A stretch of DNA of 64,000 nt, taken from Desulfogranum marinum (GTDB lineage: Bacteria > Desulfobacterota > Desulfobulbia > Desulfobulbales > Desulfobulbaceae). The notes below the pieces were generated by a model. The model was not told where the DNA came from and ran no database searches. It worked only from the letters and a program-made list of their open reading frames with translations. The stretch lies in assembly GCF_016918565.1 (NCBI RefSeq), contig NZ_JAFFQD010000001.1, forward strand, positions 124,001 to 188,000. Reading direction: 5' to 3'. Shown one piece after another: positions 34,793 to 43,533 of this stretch. The stretch's first letter is position 1. The number at the start of each line of letters is the position of its first letter. A program made the translations under genes and the position numbers.

Positions 34793-37273
34793 ATGCGTAA
34801 CGCCTTATTTTTTCTGCTCTTTTCTTCACTCCTTCTTACCTTAGCCATCATTTTTCGCCTTCCGCTGTTGGAATGGAGTGTTCCTAAGTATCTCTCCTCT
34901 AAAAATTTCCACAATATTTCTCTTGAACTGCACTCTTTCTCTGTTAACCACCTTGAGATTAAAACATTCTCAGCCGATTACAAACACAAACAACAACAGT
35001 ATAAAGTATCGTTCTCGCAGATGGTGCTTCAATACACAATTACTGGATTATTTGCAAAAAGGGTGGATCGACTTTCTATTCAGCGCGCTGCGATTACCCT
35101 CCCGCCTGCTCTTCCCTCCCGAGCACCAACTAAACAAGCAACCATTAATCCATCTACAGTCAAAGATGTGATTAAAAAATTGCAGGAAGTAAACATCCCG
35201 GTAAAAGAAGTCGCTATCAAACAACTTTTTTTCAACACAACGAATATAGGGTATTTAAGCAACCTCCCCATTGCCTTGCAGTTAAATTCAAGAGGCAAAG
35301 AGCTACACTCAAACCTCCTTTTTTCCCTTACCAATCAAGAGAATATTGAATTTACCCTCCACAGAAAACAGCATCACCCCCTTAGCGTAATTATCCGCCA
35401 TAGCAAAAAGGAACAAACAGTGCAAACGCTGCAAATTGAGGCAGAGGCTACCCAGCTTAAAGCTCAAGCAGCCTTGTCCATTGAGGAACTCTCCCAGTAC
35501 GTACAGATCGACCAGCTACAAGGACACACCGGCAAGGTAAAGGCGTCCTTTTCACTCCAGCTGAAAAAACCATTGTCACTCCAATTACAAATGCAGGCTA
35601 GTGGCCTGCAACATCCCAGGTATTCAGTCAGGGCACTCAATTTGGCCATGCAGTTAACGCTTGATGCCGATAAACGAATAACCATTAGCAACGCCTCCCG
35701 GCTACAGGCTGAAGGGCTAACAAACGGCAAGGTAAAAATAGAGCGCCTTGACCTCCCTGTCAGCAGCACCCTGATACCCGCCGATGGCGGAATAAACGTG
35801 TACTTTTCCTCACCTCAACCATGGCAGGTGAAGCAACTTGAAATTGGCGGAACAAATATACAAGATATACATATCCCACCTTTTAGAGAACTGCTTATAA
35901 CCAAAGACACAACACGCCTCACCCCTCAACTTGCTCCGTTAACAATCCATGGGATGAGTGTTGCCGGATGGCATGTTCCGAAGTTGACTTTCACTCCAGG
36001 GGCAAAAGTACCGATCACCATGCAAACAGCCTCTGAAACAATAAAAGTCACCTCTCCTTCCTGGAAAACAACTGCTTTCACGATTGAAAAAGATAAGCTG
36101 CAACTTGCCTGTGAATCAATACATGCAGACCTGAAAAATACAGCCATAACTACCACTCTGGAGACTGATCTCTTTCTGAGAACATCTGCGCTTCTTTTGA
36201 CATCAAGTAAGATGTCTCTACCGGTGAAAGAGATCACCGGAAAAATACTGCTCAAGAACCAACGTCTCAACGCTGCATTGCAGATGATGCCGAGTAAAAA
36301 TACCGGAAAAATAAAAATAACGGTAAAACACGGCCTGAACTCCGGTAAAGGAATGGCCCGGATGACAACAGATGAGCCTATTCTTTTTTCGCCAACGCAA
36401 GGTATTGCCTCCCTTATTAAAGGCGTATCGCTTCCGCTCACCATGACTTCAGGCAAATTCAACACCGACGTGGAAGCCTCCTGGCAAAAAACACGACCAT
36501 TCATGGCAAAGGCATCGGTACAGGTCACAAACGGAGCCGGCCTCCTCAAAGAAATCCCATTTTCCGGCCTACATATCGACCTAGACCTGGACTTGCTGCC
36601 TGAATTACGATCTAACAAGCCCGGCAAGCTGGAGATAGCACAAATCAATCGTGCCATTCCTGTTACCAACCTCCAGGGAATATACAACATTTCACCTTCG
36701 GGTAAAGGTAAGCTTCCCAGCTTTGATATCCAACAGCTAAGTGCCGACATCATGCAGGGTAATATTAAAACGGACCCTTTTATCTATCTACCGGGTGCAG
36801 ACAAACAGGCGGTTACCATTCGGGCTGAGGATATCGACCTGAGCGAGATTGTCGGTGTTTTAAAAGTGAAAGGATTACAGGTTGATGGAAAACTAAATGG
36901 TTATCTTCCGCTGACTATTGACCGCAAAAGAGTGAGCCTTGATAACGGGGAAGTGTATGGAAGCAAACACGGCGGCACCATTAGATTTCGCCCGCAGGGG
37001 GTACCGACACAGCATTCCCAGCTCACAGCCTACGCACTCAAGGCATTAGAGGAATTTCATTTTACCGTACTCAGGGCACCGGTCAGGTACCAGGCAGACG
37101 GCACTCTCCTAATTGATATTCAACTGCAGGGAGTAAGTCCACCCCTCTCGACCACCAGGCCGGTACATCTCAATATTCATACCGAACAAAATCTGCTTTC
37201 GCTTCTCAAGAGCCTTCGCTATAATGACGCCTTAACCAAAGACTTGGACAAACACCTGCAGAAACAATATTAA
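34793..37273 (+). CDS. ydbH: YdbH-type AsmA-like intermembrane lipid-transport protein
   Basis: An 826-residue protein with one N-terminal membrane helix (about 5-22) and a long beta-rich periplasmic part. Pattern and length match E. coli YdbH, one of the AsmA-like bridge proteins that carry phospholipids to the outer membrane. The best-conserved part is the C-terminal third, where IRAEDIDLSEIVGVLKVKGL and DGKLNGYLPLTIDRKRVSL are typical, followed by GGTIRFRP. The start is the ATG at 34793; a TTG two codons earlier is possible. The strongest support is the pair of partner genes ynbE and ydbL directly downstream. Confidence 0.88.
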   Translation: MRNALFFLLFSSLLLTLAIIFRLPLLEWSVPKYLSSKNFHNISLELHSFSVNHLEIKTFSADYKHKQQQYKVSFSQMVLQYTITGLFAKRVDRLSIQRAAITLPPALPSRAPTKQATINPSTVKDVIKKLQEVNIPVKEVAIKQLFFNTTNIGYLSNLPIALQLNSRGKELHSNLLFSLTNQENIEFTLHRKQHHPLSVIIRHSKKEQTVQTLQIEAEATQLKAQAALSIEELSQYVQIDQLQGHTGKVKASFSLQLKKPLSLQLQMQASGLQHPRYSVRALNLAMQLTLDADKRITISNASRLQAEGLTNGKVKIERLDLPVSSTLIPADGGINVYFSSPQPWQVKQLEIGGTNIQDIHIPPFRELLITKDTTRLTPQLAPLTIHGMSVAGWHVPKLTFTPGAKVPITMQTASETIKVTSPSWKTTAFTIEKDKLQLACESIHADLKNTAITTTLETDLFLRTSALLLTSSKMSLPVKEITGKILLKNQRLNAALQMMPSKNTGKIKITVKHGLNSGKGMARMTTDEPILFSPTQGIASLIKGVSLPLTMTSGKFNTDVEASWQKTRPFMAKASVQVTNGAGLLKEIPFSGLHIDLDLDLLPELRSNKPGKLEIAQINRAIPVTNLQGIYNISPSGKGKLPSFDIQQLSADIMQGNIKTDPFIYLPGADKQAVTIRAEDIDLSEIVGVLKVKGLQVDGKLNGYLPLTIDRKRVSLDNGEVYGSKHGGTIRFRPQGVPTQHSQLTAYALKALEEFHFTVLRAPVRYQADGTLLIDIQLQGVSPPLSTTRPVHLNIHTEQNLLSLLKSLRYNDALTKDLDKHLQKQY

Positions 37274-37308
37274 ATTTCTGAAACAACCTTGTTCTAAAGG
37301 AACCCAAC

Positions 37309-37497
37309 ATGTTGAAATTGTTGATCAGCACCATGACTCTGACAGCCTTTCTGATCGGATGTACCCCTACAGTCCAGGTTGCTCCCCCGGAAAAACCTAT
37401 TACCATTAACCTTAATGTTAAAATTGAACATGCAATTCAAGTTAAAGTAGAAAAAGCACTTGATGATGTCATCAGTAAAGACAGCGGATTATTCTAA
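37309..37497 (+). CDS. ynbE: YnbE-type outer-membrane lipoprotein
   Basis: A 62-residue lipoprotein. The signal ends at the lipobox FLIGC (Cys18). The mature part has TPTVQVAPPEKPITINLNVK, the conserved YnbE segment that can form a beta strand extending the YdbH groove. The start follows AAAGGAACCCAAC. It is the middle gene of ydbH-ynbE-ydbL. Confidence 0.9.
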   Translation: MLKLLISTMTLTAFLIGCTPTVQVAPPEKPITINLNVKIEHAIQVKVEKALDDVISKDSGLF

Positions 37498-37512
37498 GAG
37501 GAGGAAAATCCC

Positions 37513-37836
37513 GTGAAAAAGTTCGTAGCAGTCATTTTTATTACAGTCTTTGTTGCATTGAGCAGTGCTCTCGCCCTGGATCTGCAATCCGCCAAATCCC
37601 AAGGACTGGTAGGCGAAACCCCCAGTGGTTACCTGGCACCTGTTGAGGGCGGTAATGCGGAAGCGGTAAAACTGGTGCAATCAATCAATGCCCAGCGTAA
37701 AGCACATTATCAGGGTATTGCCAACCGAAACAAAACATCCCTGCAGAGCGTTGAGCTGCTTGCCGGCAAAAAGGCCATTGAGAAATCGCCTGCTGGTCAT
37801 TTTGTACAGATTAACGGTCAGTGGAAAAAGAAATAA
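37513..37836 (+). CDS. ydbL: YdbL family protein (DUF1318)
   Basis: A 107-residue periplasmic protein with a signal peptide (about 1-21, ending SSALA). The DUF1318 signature is clear: LQSAKSQGLVGETPSGYLAP, VQSINAQRKAHYQGIA and PAGHFVQINGQWKKK. In E. coli YdbL works with YdbH and YnbE and probably limits YnbE assembly. The start follows GAGGAGG, the best ribosome-binding site of the three genes. Confidence 0.94.
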   Translation: MKKFVAVIFITVFVALSSALALDLQSAKSQGLVGETPSGYLAPVEGGNAEAVKLVQSINAQRKAHYQGIANRNKTSLQSVELLAGKKAIEKSPAGHFVQINGQWKKK

Positions 37837-37885
37837 TGCTATAGCGGGAAGGAGCTTTTGCCGGACACCCATCCCAATAATGGGG

Positions 37886-39583
37886 CTACATTTTGCCGTG
37901 GCGGATAATGGACAGCAATAACCAGAACCCCATTACTCCGGCCACGACAAAACCGACCAGGCCGATGATGGGAATACCATGCCAACGGGGTGGTATATCA
38001 GAGAGAACAATAAGAGAACTACCGATTACAAGGGCGGCAAGAACGATGGCAAAGGACACCCGGTTGGAAACCCGGTCAAGCGCAACCCCAAGAGATTGCA
38101 CGCCCCGATGTTCGAACTCCATCTTTATCTTGCCGCTTCGCAATTGGCGCGAAATAGCCAGCACCTCTTCCGGCATTTCCTTAAAAAATTGAAGATAAGA
38201 AGCGGCCGTATGACTCATTTCGTTCATGACCCGGTCAGGCTGCATGCGACCATACTGGATCTTACGCATAAACGGCTTGGCCAGGTTGATGAGTTGTAAA
38301 TGTGGGTCAAGCACCAGCCCGACCCCTTCCACCGTGGCCAAGGCCTTCATCATCAAATAGAGCCCTGGTTTAATAGACAGTTTGTGCCGTGAAACCAGGT
38401 TCAAAATATCCTGCAAAATTTTTCCCGCCTCCAATTCCCCTAGCGGTCGATAAAGATACATATCCATCATATCGCCAAGATCACCAGCAAGAAGCGCTTG
38501 ATCTATTTCACCATGTTGCAGGGTAACATTCAAAAGTCCACGGGTTGCCTTACGCTCATCACCGGCAACGAGGCTCAATACAAGATCGGTAAAATCTTCC
38601 CTATCTTTAATGGACAGGCGTCCCATCTGACCAAAATCTATGAAACAGACAACGTTACCTGGAAGGATAAAAATATTTCCGGGATGCGGGTCGGCATGAA
38701 AAAAACCATGGACAAAAATCTGCTCCATAACCAGAACTGCTCCACGCTCGGCAAGCAGAGGCAGATCAGCACCACTGGCGGTCAATTTTCCAACATCAGA
38801 GCACTTGATCCCATCAATATATTCCATGACCAATAACCGCTCGCTACTTAACTGAGGATAGACAAGGGGAATATGGACGGTATCGTTATGCTCAAACTGA
38901 AGCCTGAAACGCTCAATATTGGTTAACTCTATGGAAAAATCGATCTCCCGACTCAAGCTTCGTGCAAACTCATGGACAATGGACGATGGGCGATGCCCCT
39001 GTACCTCTTCCAGATACTGTTCCATCAGTTCCGCTATATGAGCCAATATCTCCAGATCAACGGCTATAATGTTCTCAATTTGCGGCCGTTGGACTTTGAC
39101 CACCACCTCCTCACCACCGTGAAGTACGGCACGGTGCACCTGCCCGATGGATGCCGCTGCAAGAGGCGTGGAATCAAAATACCGATAGACCTGCTCCGGT
39201 GATTTCCCCATCTCTTCTGCAAAAATAGTGCATACTTCTTCATAGGAAAAAGGCGGGATCTTATCTTGGAGTTTTGCCAGTTCGTCCAGGTAATCAGCAG
39301 GGATAAAATCGGGCCTGGTAGAGAGGAGCTGCCCTAGTTTTATAAAGGTAGGCCCCAGTTCTTCAAAAACAAGGCGAAGCCTTTCAGGACGTGAAAGCCT
39401 GGCGATCTGTTCGCGGGGCTTTCGATTAATCATGCGTAAACCGGATTCAAGATACTGATCGATATGCAGTCTATCAACCAAATCATCAAAGCCGTACTTG
39501 AATAAAACCCGCAGGATGCGGTGATAACGGTTCAGATGCCTGTAGGTACGGCCAATGGCACCAAGTTTACGAATGCTGAACAT
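37886..39583 (-). CDS. ABC1/UbiB-family atypical kinase
   Basis: A 565-residue protein of the UbiB/AarF/COQ8 family. The family's KxGQ motif is in PTFIKLGQLLSTRPD. The alanine-rich loop is AAASIGQVHRA, the ATP-site Lys is in VVVKVQRP, the catalytic Asp is in FFHADPHPGN and the metal Asp is in FIDFGQMG. Two membrane helices form the C-terminus (about 505-560). Members support quinone synthesis or lipid homeostasis through ATPase activity. In an anaerobe the likely link is menaquinone, which is inference. The phasin-like gene ends 11 bases upstream. Confidence 0.93.
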   Translation of the reverse strand: MFSIRKLGAIGRTYRHLNRYHRILRVLFKYGFDDLVDRLHIDQYLESGLRMINRKPREQIARLSRPERLRLVFEELGPTFIKLGQLLSTRPDFIPADYLDELAKLQDKIPPFSYEEVCTIFAEEMGKSPEQVYRYFDSTPLAAASIGQVHRAVLHGGEEVVVKVQRPQIENIIAVDLEILAHIAELMEQYLEEVQGHRPSSIVHEFARSLSREIDFSIELTNIERFRLQFEHNDTVHIPLVYPQLSSERLLVMEYIDGIKCSDVGKLTASGADLPLLAERGAVLVMEQIFVHGFFHADPHPGNIFILPGNVVCFIDFGQMGRLSIKDREDFTDLVLSLVAGDERKATRGLLNVTLQHGEIDQALLAGDLGDMMDMYLYRPLGELEAGKILQDILNLVSRHKLSIKPGLYLMMKALATVEGVGLVLDPHLQLINLAKPFMRKIQYGRMQPDRVMNEMSHTAASYLQFFKEMPEEVLAISRQLRSGKIKMEFEHRGVQSLGVALDRVSNRVSFAIVLAALVIGSSLIVLSDIPPRWHGIPIIGLVGFVVAGVMGFWLLLSIIRHGKM

Positions 39584-39594
39584 TCTCAGTCGAC

Positions 39595-39906
39595 CTATTC
39601 GCTCTTTTCTTGTGTATTTAATGCCACCTGAAGCTCTTCAATCTGTCTTCGAAGTTCATTGACCTCATCGACCGTTGCCAGATTCAGCTGTTTCACTTTT
39701 TCCTCCACCCGCCTGTTTATCCAAAGATTGAGCTGTTCTTTAGCTTTCTCTGATTTGCTCATCAGTTCATCGACAAATTGTTTTCCCTCCTCCTGAGACA
39801 TTTTACCTTTTTCAATGAATTCCGCTTGGAGCTCTTCAATTTTTTCCTTGGTCAAAAAGGCAGCACCCAGTCCGGCATACACAATATTTTTCATCATTTC
39901 TTTCAT
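39595..39906 (-). CDS. Phasin-like coiled-coil protein
   Basis: A 103-residue helical protein rich in Lys and Glu. It starts MKEMMKNIVYAGLGAAFLTK, typical of the short phasin/PhaF-like family, and ends with a Leu-heptad coiled coil (VDEVNELRRQIEELQVALN). The start at 39906 is chosen because GGAGGACGTT precedes it; a GTG at 39918 is less likely. Proteins of this type are commonly found next to UbiB-like kinases even without polyhydroxyalkanoate genes, so a granule role should not be assumed. Confidence 0.8.
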   Translation of the reverse strand: MKEMMKNIVYAGLGAAFLTKEKIEELQAEFIEKGKMSQEEGKQFVDELMSKSEKAKEQLNLWINRRVEEKVKQLNLATVDEVNELRRQIEELQVALNTQEKSE

Positions 39907-40160
39907 AACGTCCTCCACCTTTACAGGTTATAAGTTATAGTAACTCGCAAATGAATTGAGCCTTAACCAAGCTGTTAACATTTTAACAAATCATAACTCT
40001 TGGTTTCAGTGGGGCACCAATTCATCGGCTATGGACTATAAACAGCTTCCTTCACTAATTCATTTTTATAACTTTGCAGCGAATAAAAAATAACCTTGCC
40101 ATACTCTCGATCTCTACCTACTCAACATCGCCCCATACACTCACAAAATATTTGAATTAT

Positions 40161-40529
40161 TCACTTTTTATCAATATCTCTATGATACACCTCAAGTACA
40201 AAACCGCACCGGCCCAAAAATCGACGAAGGTGCTCAGTTACGGCGACACTACGGTGCCTGCCTCCTGTACACCCTATGGCCACGGTTAATTGCTCTCTTT
40301 CCTTTTTCTGATGTTCTTCCAGTAAAAACTGGAGGAAAGGTTCCAGCCTGGCCAAAAAAATATGGCCTTTCTCATTATTCAGGACATGCAGCGCTACTTC
40401 CGGATCGCAGCCGTTCCCTGCCTTTAATTCCGGCACCCAGTATGGGTTGGGGAGAAAACGAACATCCAGGACCACATCAGCCTCAGGATACCCATGTTTA
40501 TACCCAAATGAGTGCAGAACAATATCCAC
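40161..40529 (-). CDS. Stand-alone RapZ C-terminal domain protein
   Basis: A 122-residue protein equal to the C-terminal half of RapZ: HSFGYKHGYPEADVVLDVR, FLPNPYWVPEL and IGCTGGRHRSVAVTEHL followed by YHRDI. The N-terminal P-loop NTPase half is absent, with no frame for it upstream. In E. coli this domain binds the small RNA GlmZ and senses glucosamine-6-phosphate. The CTGGxHRSV loop resembles a phosphate- or sugar-phosphate-binding site. No glmS or PTS gene is nearby. It may be a sugar-phosphate sensor or an RNA-binding module used alone. Confidence 0.88.
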   Translation of the reverse strand: MDIVLHSFGYKHGYPEADVVLDVRFLPNPYWVPELKAGNGCDPEVALHVLNNEKGHIFLARLEPFLQFLLEEHQKKEREQLTVAIGCTGGRHRSVAVTEHLRRFLGRCGFVLEVYHRDIDKK

Positions 40530-40661
40530 TAGCCACCTCCATAAGCCTGAAAAATAAACATTTCTTTGTTGTAATAATATTATACACGCCCAATGCTAAA
40601 GCAACAGAAATAAAGAGATTATTCCAGCACCGAAATACTTTACCATTCCAGCGCAAAGCAC

Positions 40662-40689
40662 AAAAAAAGGGAACAGTCAAACTGTCCCC
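40662..40689 (-). terminator. Intrinsic terminator of the CLC gene
   Basis: On the minus strand GGGGACAGT (40689-40681) pairs with ACTGTTCCC (40677-40669), one mismatch, loop TTG, followed by seven T. It lies 31 bases after the CLC stop. Confidence 0.8.
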
Positions 40690-40719
40690 CTTTGATCCAT
40701 TTTACGACTGGCTCCCCAT

Positions 40720-42501
40720 TTAGGTGGAGGAGCAAAGCATCCGAATCGATTCAGCCTTTTCAGTAATCCCGCGATTGAGCATTTCTCGATTATAGGCGGC
40801 AATCACCTCCTGACGTTTAAGCATTCCCAACACCCATGGTTCTTCCAGTCGTTCCACTACTGGAATTTCGTCAATGCCTTTCACATCAAAAAGCTGCATT
40901 GCATCGTATAAATTATCATCAGGAGTAAGCATGATTACATCTCGGGTACAAATAGCACCGACCAGGTAACAAACCCGCTGTTCTGCATCATGGAGGATGT
41001 TTTTCACATCCTGCATGGACACAACTCCCACCATCAGTCCCTTGTGGTTCACCACCGGGAAATAAAAACTGTTTTGGGCAAAGCGAAACAATTGAAGCAA
41101 ATGATTAATATTTGCATTTTCACTAATAAAATCGACGTCTTCTGTGATTGCTTTTCCCACCCGGATTGACTTCATGATTGCCACTTCCCTGCCTTCATGA
41201 ATATCAATTCCCTGACGAGTAAAATCGACCGTATCAATGGAATCATGGTAAAAACGGCTGGCTATCATGGTCCCTAAAACAGCGGTAAGCATAACAGGAA
41301 CAATGACCATATTATTGCCGGTCATTTCAAAGAGGAGAAAAATGGCTGTCAAAGGCGCATGGGTGGAAGCCGCCAGAAAGGCTCCGATACCGACGGTTGC
41401 ATACGCCCCCGAAGATGCAGTGTATTCTGGAAAAAAGTAATGCACAACACCGCCAAAAGCACCACCTATGACGGCACCGATAAAGAGTGCCGGCGCAAAA
41501 ACGCCCCCTGCTCCGCCGGACCCAAGGGTGATGGCAGTGGCAATGGATTTCAGGAAAACAAGGGCCAGCATTATCCATACGATACCGTGACCGGCGAGGG
41601 TCGATTCAATATATTCATACCCGTCCCCCATAACCTGGGGAAAAAAGATCCCGATACAGCCAATCATAAAGGCGCCGATGATAGGCTTGACTTGGGGATG
41701 GATCGGGGTCGCCTGGAATTTGTCACGAACGTAATAAAAAAATCGGATATGCGCCACAGCAAGGACTCCAACAACTACAGCCATAAGCGCGTAAAGGGGA
41801 ATCTCAACAAAATAGTTAACTATCTCAAAATCAGGAATAGGAAAGGCAGGAATTTCGCCGTAATAGGCACGCGAAACAACAGTTGCAAGGGCAGAGGCAA
41901 TAACCAGGGCCGCAAACGAGGAAATCTCGTACGTTCCAAGCAATACTATTTCTGCAGCAAAAAAAATACCTGCCAACGGCGCATTGAAAATACCGGCAAT
42001 ACCACCGGCAGAACCGGCTGCAATAAAGACCTTCATTCTCTTGCCGGAAACCCTGAATCGTTGCCCTACCTGCGAACCAACCGCACCGCCTATTTGCGCA
42101 ATAGGGCCTTCCACGCCAGCGGAATTTCCTGACCCAATGGTTAGCGCGGTGGCGGCAATCTTGATAAAAATATTACGTCCCCTGATAACGCCGTTTTCCA
42201 GATTCACTCTGCGCAGAAAAGCAGTTAATCCATATCCATTTACCTTTCCGGGAAAAGCAAGGGAGAGAGGGATCAGAGCGACAGCCCCGACCATTGGTAA
42301 AAGAGGCAGGAGGAGTTTTCGCCATCCGCCTTCATCAATGCGCAAAAGTTCATACCCACCAACAAAGACCACTTCATGTACCAAATCCACAGATTCACGA
42401 AAGGCTATAATTGCAAGGCCCGCCATGACGCCGATGAATGCAGCGATGAAAATTACCCGTGTTTGTTCACCAGGCAGAAACAGTTTGAGCTTAGTCCGCA
42501 T
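40720..42501 (-). CDS. CLC-type chloride channel/antiporter with CBS pair
   Basis: A 593-residue membrane protein. Residues about 15-430 form the CLC core. The signature GSGNSAGVEGPIAQIGGAVG holds the gating Glu (in GVEGP), so proton-coupled exchange is possible. GSGGAGGVFAPALFIGA is the third conserved filter segment. In place of the classical GSGIP there is NGYGL, a variant seen in some bacterial CLCs that changes the central anion site. Two CBS domains (about 445-575) follow and could bind adenine nucleotides to regulate it. It is a single-gene unit with its own terminator. Confidence 0.92.
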   Translation of the reverse strand: MRTKLKLFLPGEQTRVIFIAAFIGVMAGLAIIAFRESVDLVHEVVFVGGYELLRIDEGGWRKLLLPLLPMVGAVALIPLSLAFPGKVNGYGLTAFLRRVNLENGVIRGRNIFIKIAATALTIGSGNSAGVEGPIAQIGGAVGSQVGQRFRVSGKRMKVFIAAGSAGGIAGIFNAPLAGIFFAAEIVLLGTYEISSFAALVIASALATVVSRAYYGEIPAFPIPDFEIVNYFVEIPLYALMAVVVGVLAVAHIRFFYYVRDKFQATPIHPQVKPIIGAFMIGCIGIFFPQVMGDGYEYIESTLAGHGIVWIMLALVFLKSIATAITLGSGGAGGVFAPALFIGAVIGGAFGGVVHYFFPEYTASSGAYATVGIGAFLAASTHAPLTAIFLLFEMTGNNMVIVPVMLTAVLGTMIASRFYHDSIDTVDFTRQGIDIHEGREVAIMKSIRVGKAITEDVDFISENANINHLLQLFRFAQNSFYFPVVNHKGLMVGVVSMQDVKNILHDAEQRVCYLVGAICTRDVIMLTPDDNLYDAMQLFDVKGIDEIPVVERLEEPWVLGMLKRQEVIAAYNREMLNRGITEKAESIRMLCSST

Positions 42502-42870
42502 ACATACTCCGACAGAATTCTATTATTCACTACTTTTTCTAATTTTCCAGCCTAAAGAATACGAGACAGGTGGAGTCCAAAAGGTTTACAGGGATACGCA
42601 GATAAACGCAAAACAACATGCCCATTAACGCACTTGTAAATCAAAGTTGGCAGATATAACAAAAAGCAGGGAGCTTTGAAACGCTTTTTTACGCTGTATT
42701 AAAGATATAGAGGCATTGTTATACGTTTAATGGAAACATACACTGATTTTCACCTGCTTTTATAAGCTACTATTTACATATCCGTGAACAATAACTATAG
42801 AGAGACCAGTAACCATTCAGCAGCAAATAATTATTTTTTCCACGAGACCTTATTTCATTGGAAATAGAAT
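42502..42870. other. Intergenic region upstream of a 59-codon ORF
   Basis: AT-rich with no gene seen. A possible promoter (TTGTTA at 42716, 17-base spacer, TACACT at 42739-42744) would serve the small ORF or a transcript running toward por. Confidence 0.4.
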
Positions 42871-43050
42871 ATGCCTAAGCAAAACAAAGAAAATCCTTCC
42901 CCCCAAAGAGTAGCCTTTCTTCGTCAGCTACCACTCCACGTAAAAGAAACCATAACAGGTGATGAAGCGCACCAGTTTATGTTTGAAGAAGAAATTCCGG
43001 AATCACTCTATGAAAAAATCAAAGATTACATAGAGGAAGAAAATCAATAA
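42871..43050 (+). CDS. Small acidic protein of 59 residues
   Basis: ATG at 42871 to TAA at 43050. It encodes a soluble, charged peptide beginning MPKQNKENPSPQRVAFLRQL and ending KIKDYIEEENQ. The middle part (ITGDEAHQFMFEEEIPESLY) has an amphipathic, helix-like pattern, and the composition looks like a real protein. The ribosome-binding site is weak (TGGAAATAG). I do not recognise a family with certainty. The neighbours are the divergent CLC gene and por downstream. Confidence 0.5.
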   Translation: MPKQNKENPSPQRVAFLRQLPLHVKETITGDEAHQFMFEEEIPESLYEKIKDYIEEENQ

Positions 43051-43507
43051 AACTTCCAGGGTTTGAGATCGTCTCGGCAAGCGCTTGAGGAGCATCATTC
43101 TTCAAGATAAAATGTTTCTCCATTCCCCGAGTAGTTAACGGCTTCTCGCCCCTCTTGCATTGCCGCTACAGGACCGAATATGCCCAAAATTCTTTAACAT
43201 TGCATAATCACATTTTTTAGTATATCTTGTCGCTATTTTGTAGCCTTTCCTTTCTAAAAACTCGTCAGGACAAAGGATACATTACGCATTAAATCTTAGC
43301 TTAACTGACTGGAATAATTATTGCCCGACGGATAAGCAGAAACAGATCGTTGAATGAGGCGTCAATCATTTCACGTCGGTAGTCATATCCGCTTGGGCAT
43401 TACAAGTATTTAGGTTCTCTGTTTGCTGTAAGGAGAATTTACTTTGTTAAAACCCTTTCCGGCTCTTTTGTCGGAAAACAGTAACCACCGTGTAAGGAGA
43501 ATGAGCT
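43051..43507. other. Long leader region of por
   Basis: No full gene is seen. Two near-identical ribosome-binding blocks, GTAAGGAGAAT, occur at about 43428 and 43490. The second serves por. The first precedes a short reading frame described separately. Between them TTTCCG and CGGAAA (about 43455-43480) can pair. I could not fix a promoter with confidence. Confidence 0.5.
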
Positions 43508-43533
43508 ATGTCGCGAAAAATGGTCAACATTGA
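43444..43533 (+). CDS. Possible leader ORF overlapping the por start
   Basis: A TTG-started frame of 29 codons. An AAGGAG site lies eight bases before the TTG. It ends at TGA 43531-43533, 26 bases inside por, in another frame. The peptide (LLKPFPALLSENSNHRVRRM and a few more) has no known motif. Such overlap can couple or damp translation of the main gene. It may also be chance. Confidence 0.3.
   Translation: MLKPFPALLSENSNHRVRRMSYVAKNGQH

Noticed and set aside
35926-36753. 275-codon minus-strand frame inside ydbH
   Set aside because: No motif or start signal; the ydbH frame has signal anchor, partners and family pattern.
41359-42132. 257-codon plus-strand frame inside the CLC gene
   Set aside because: Antisense to a clear membrane protein; its Lys/Arg/Asn-rich text is a by-product of the opposite frame.
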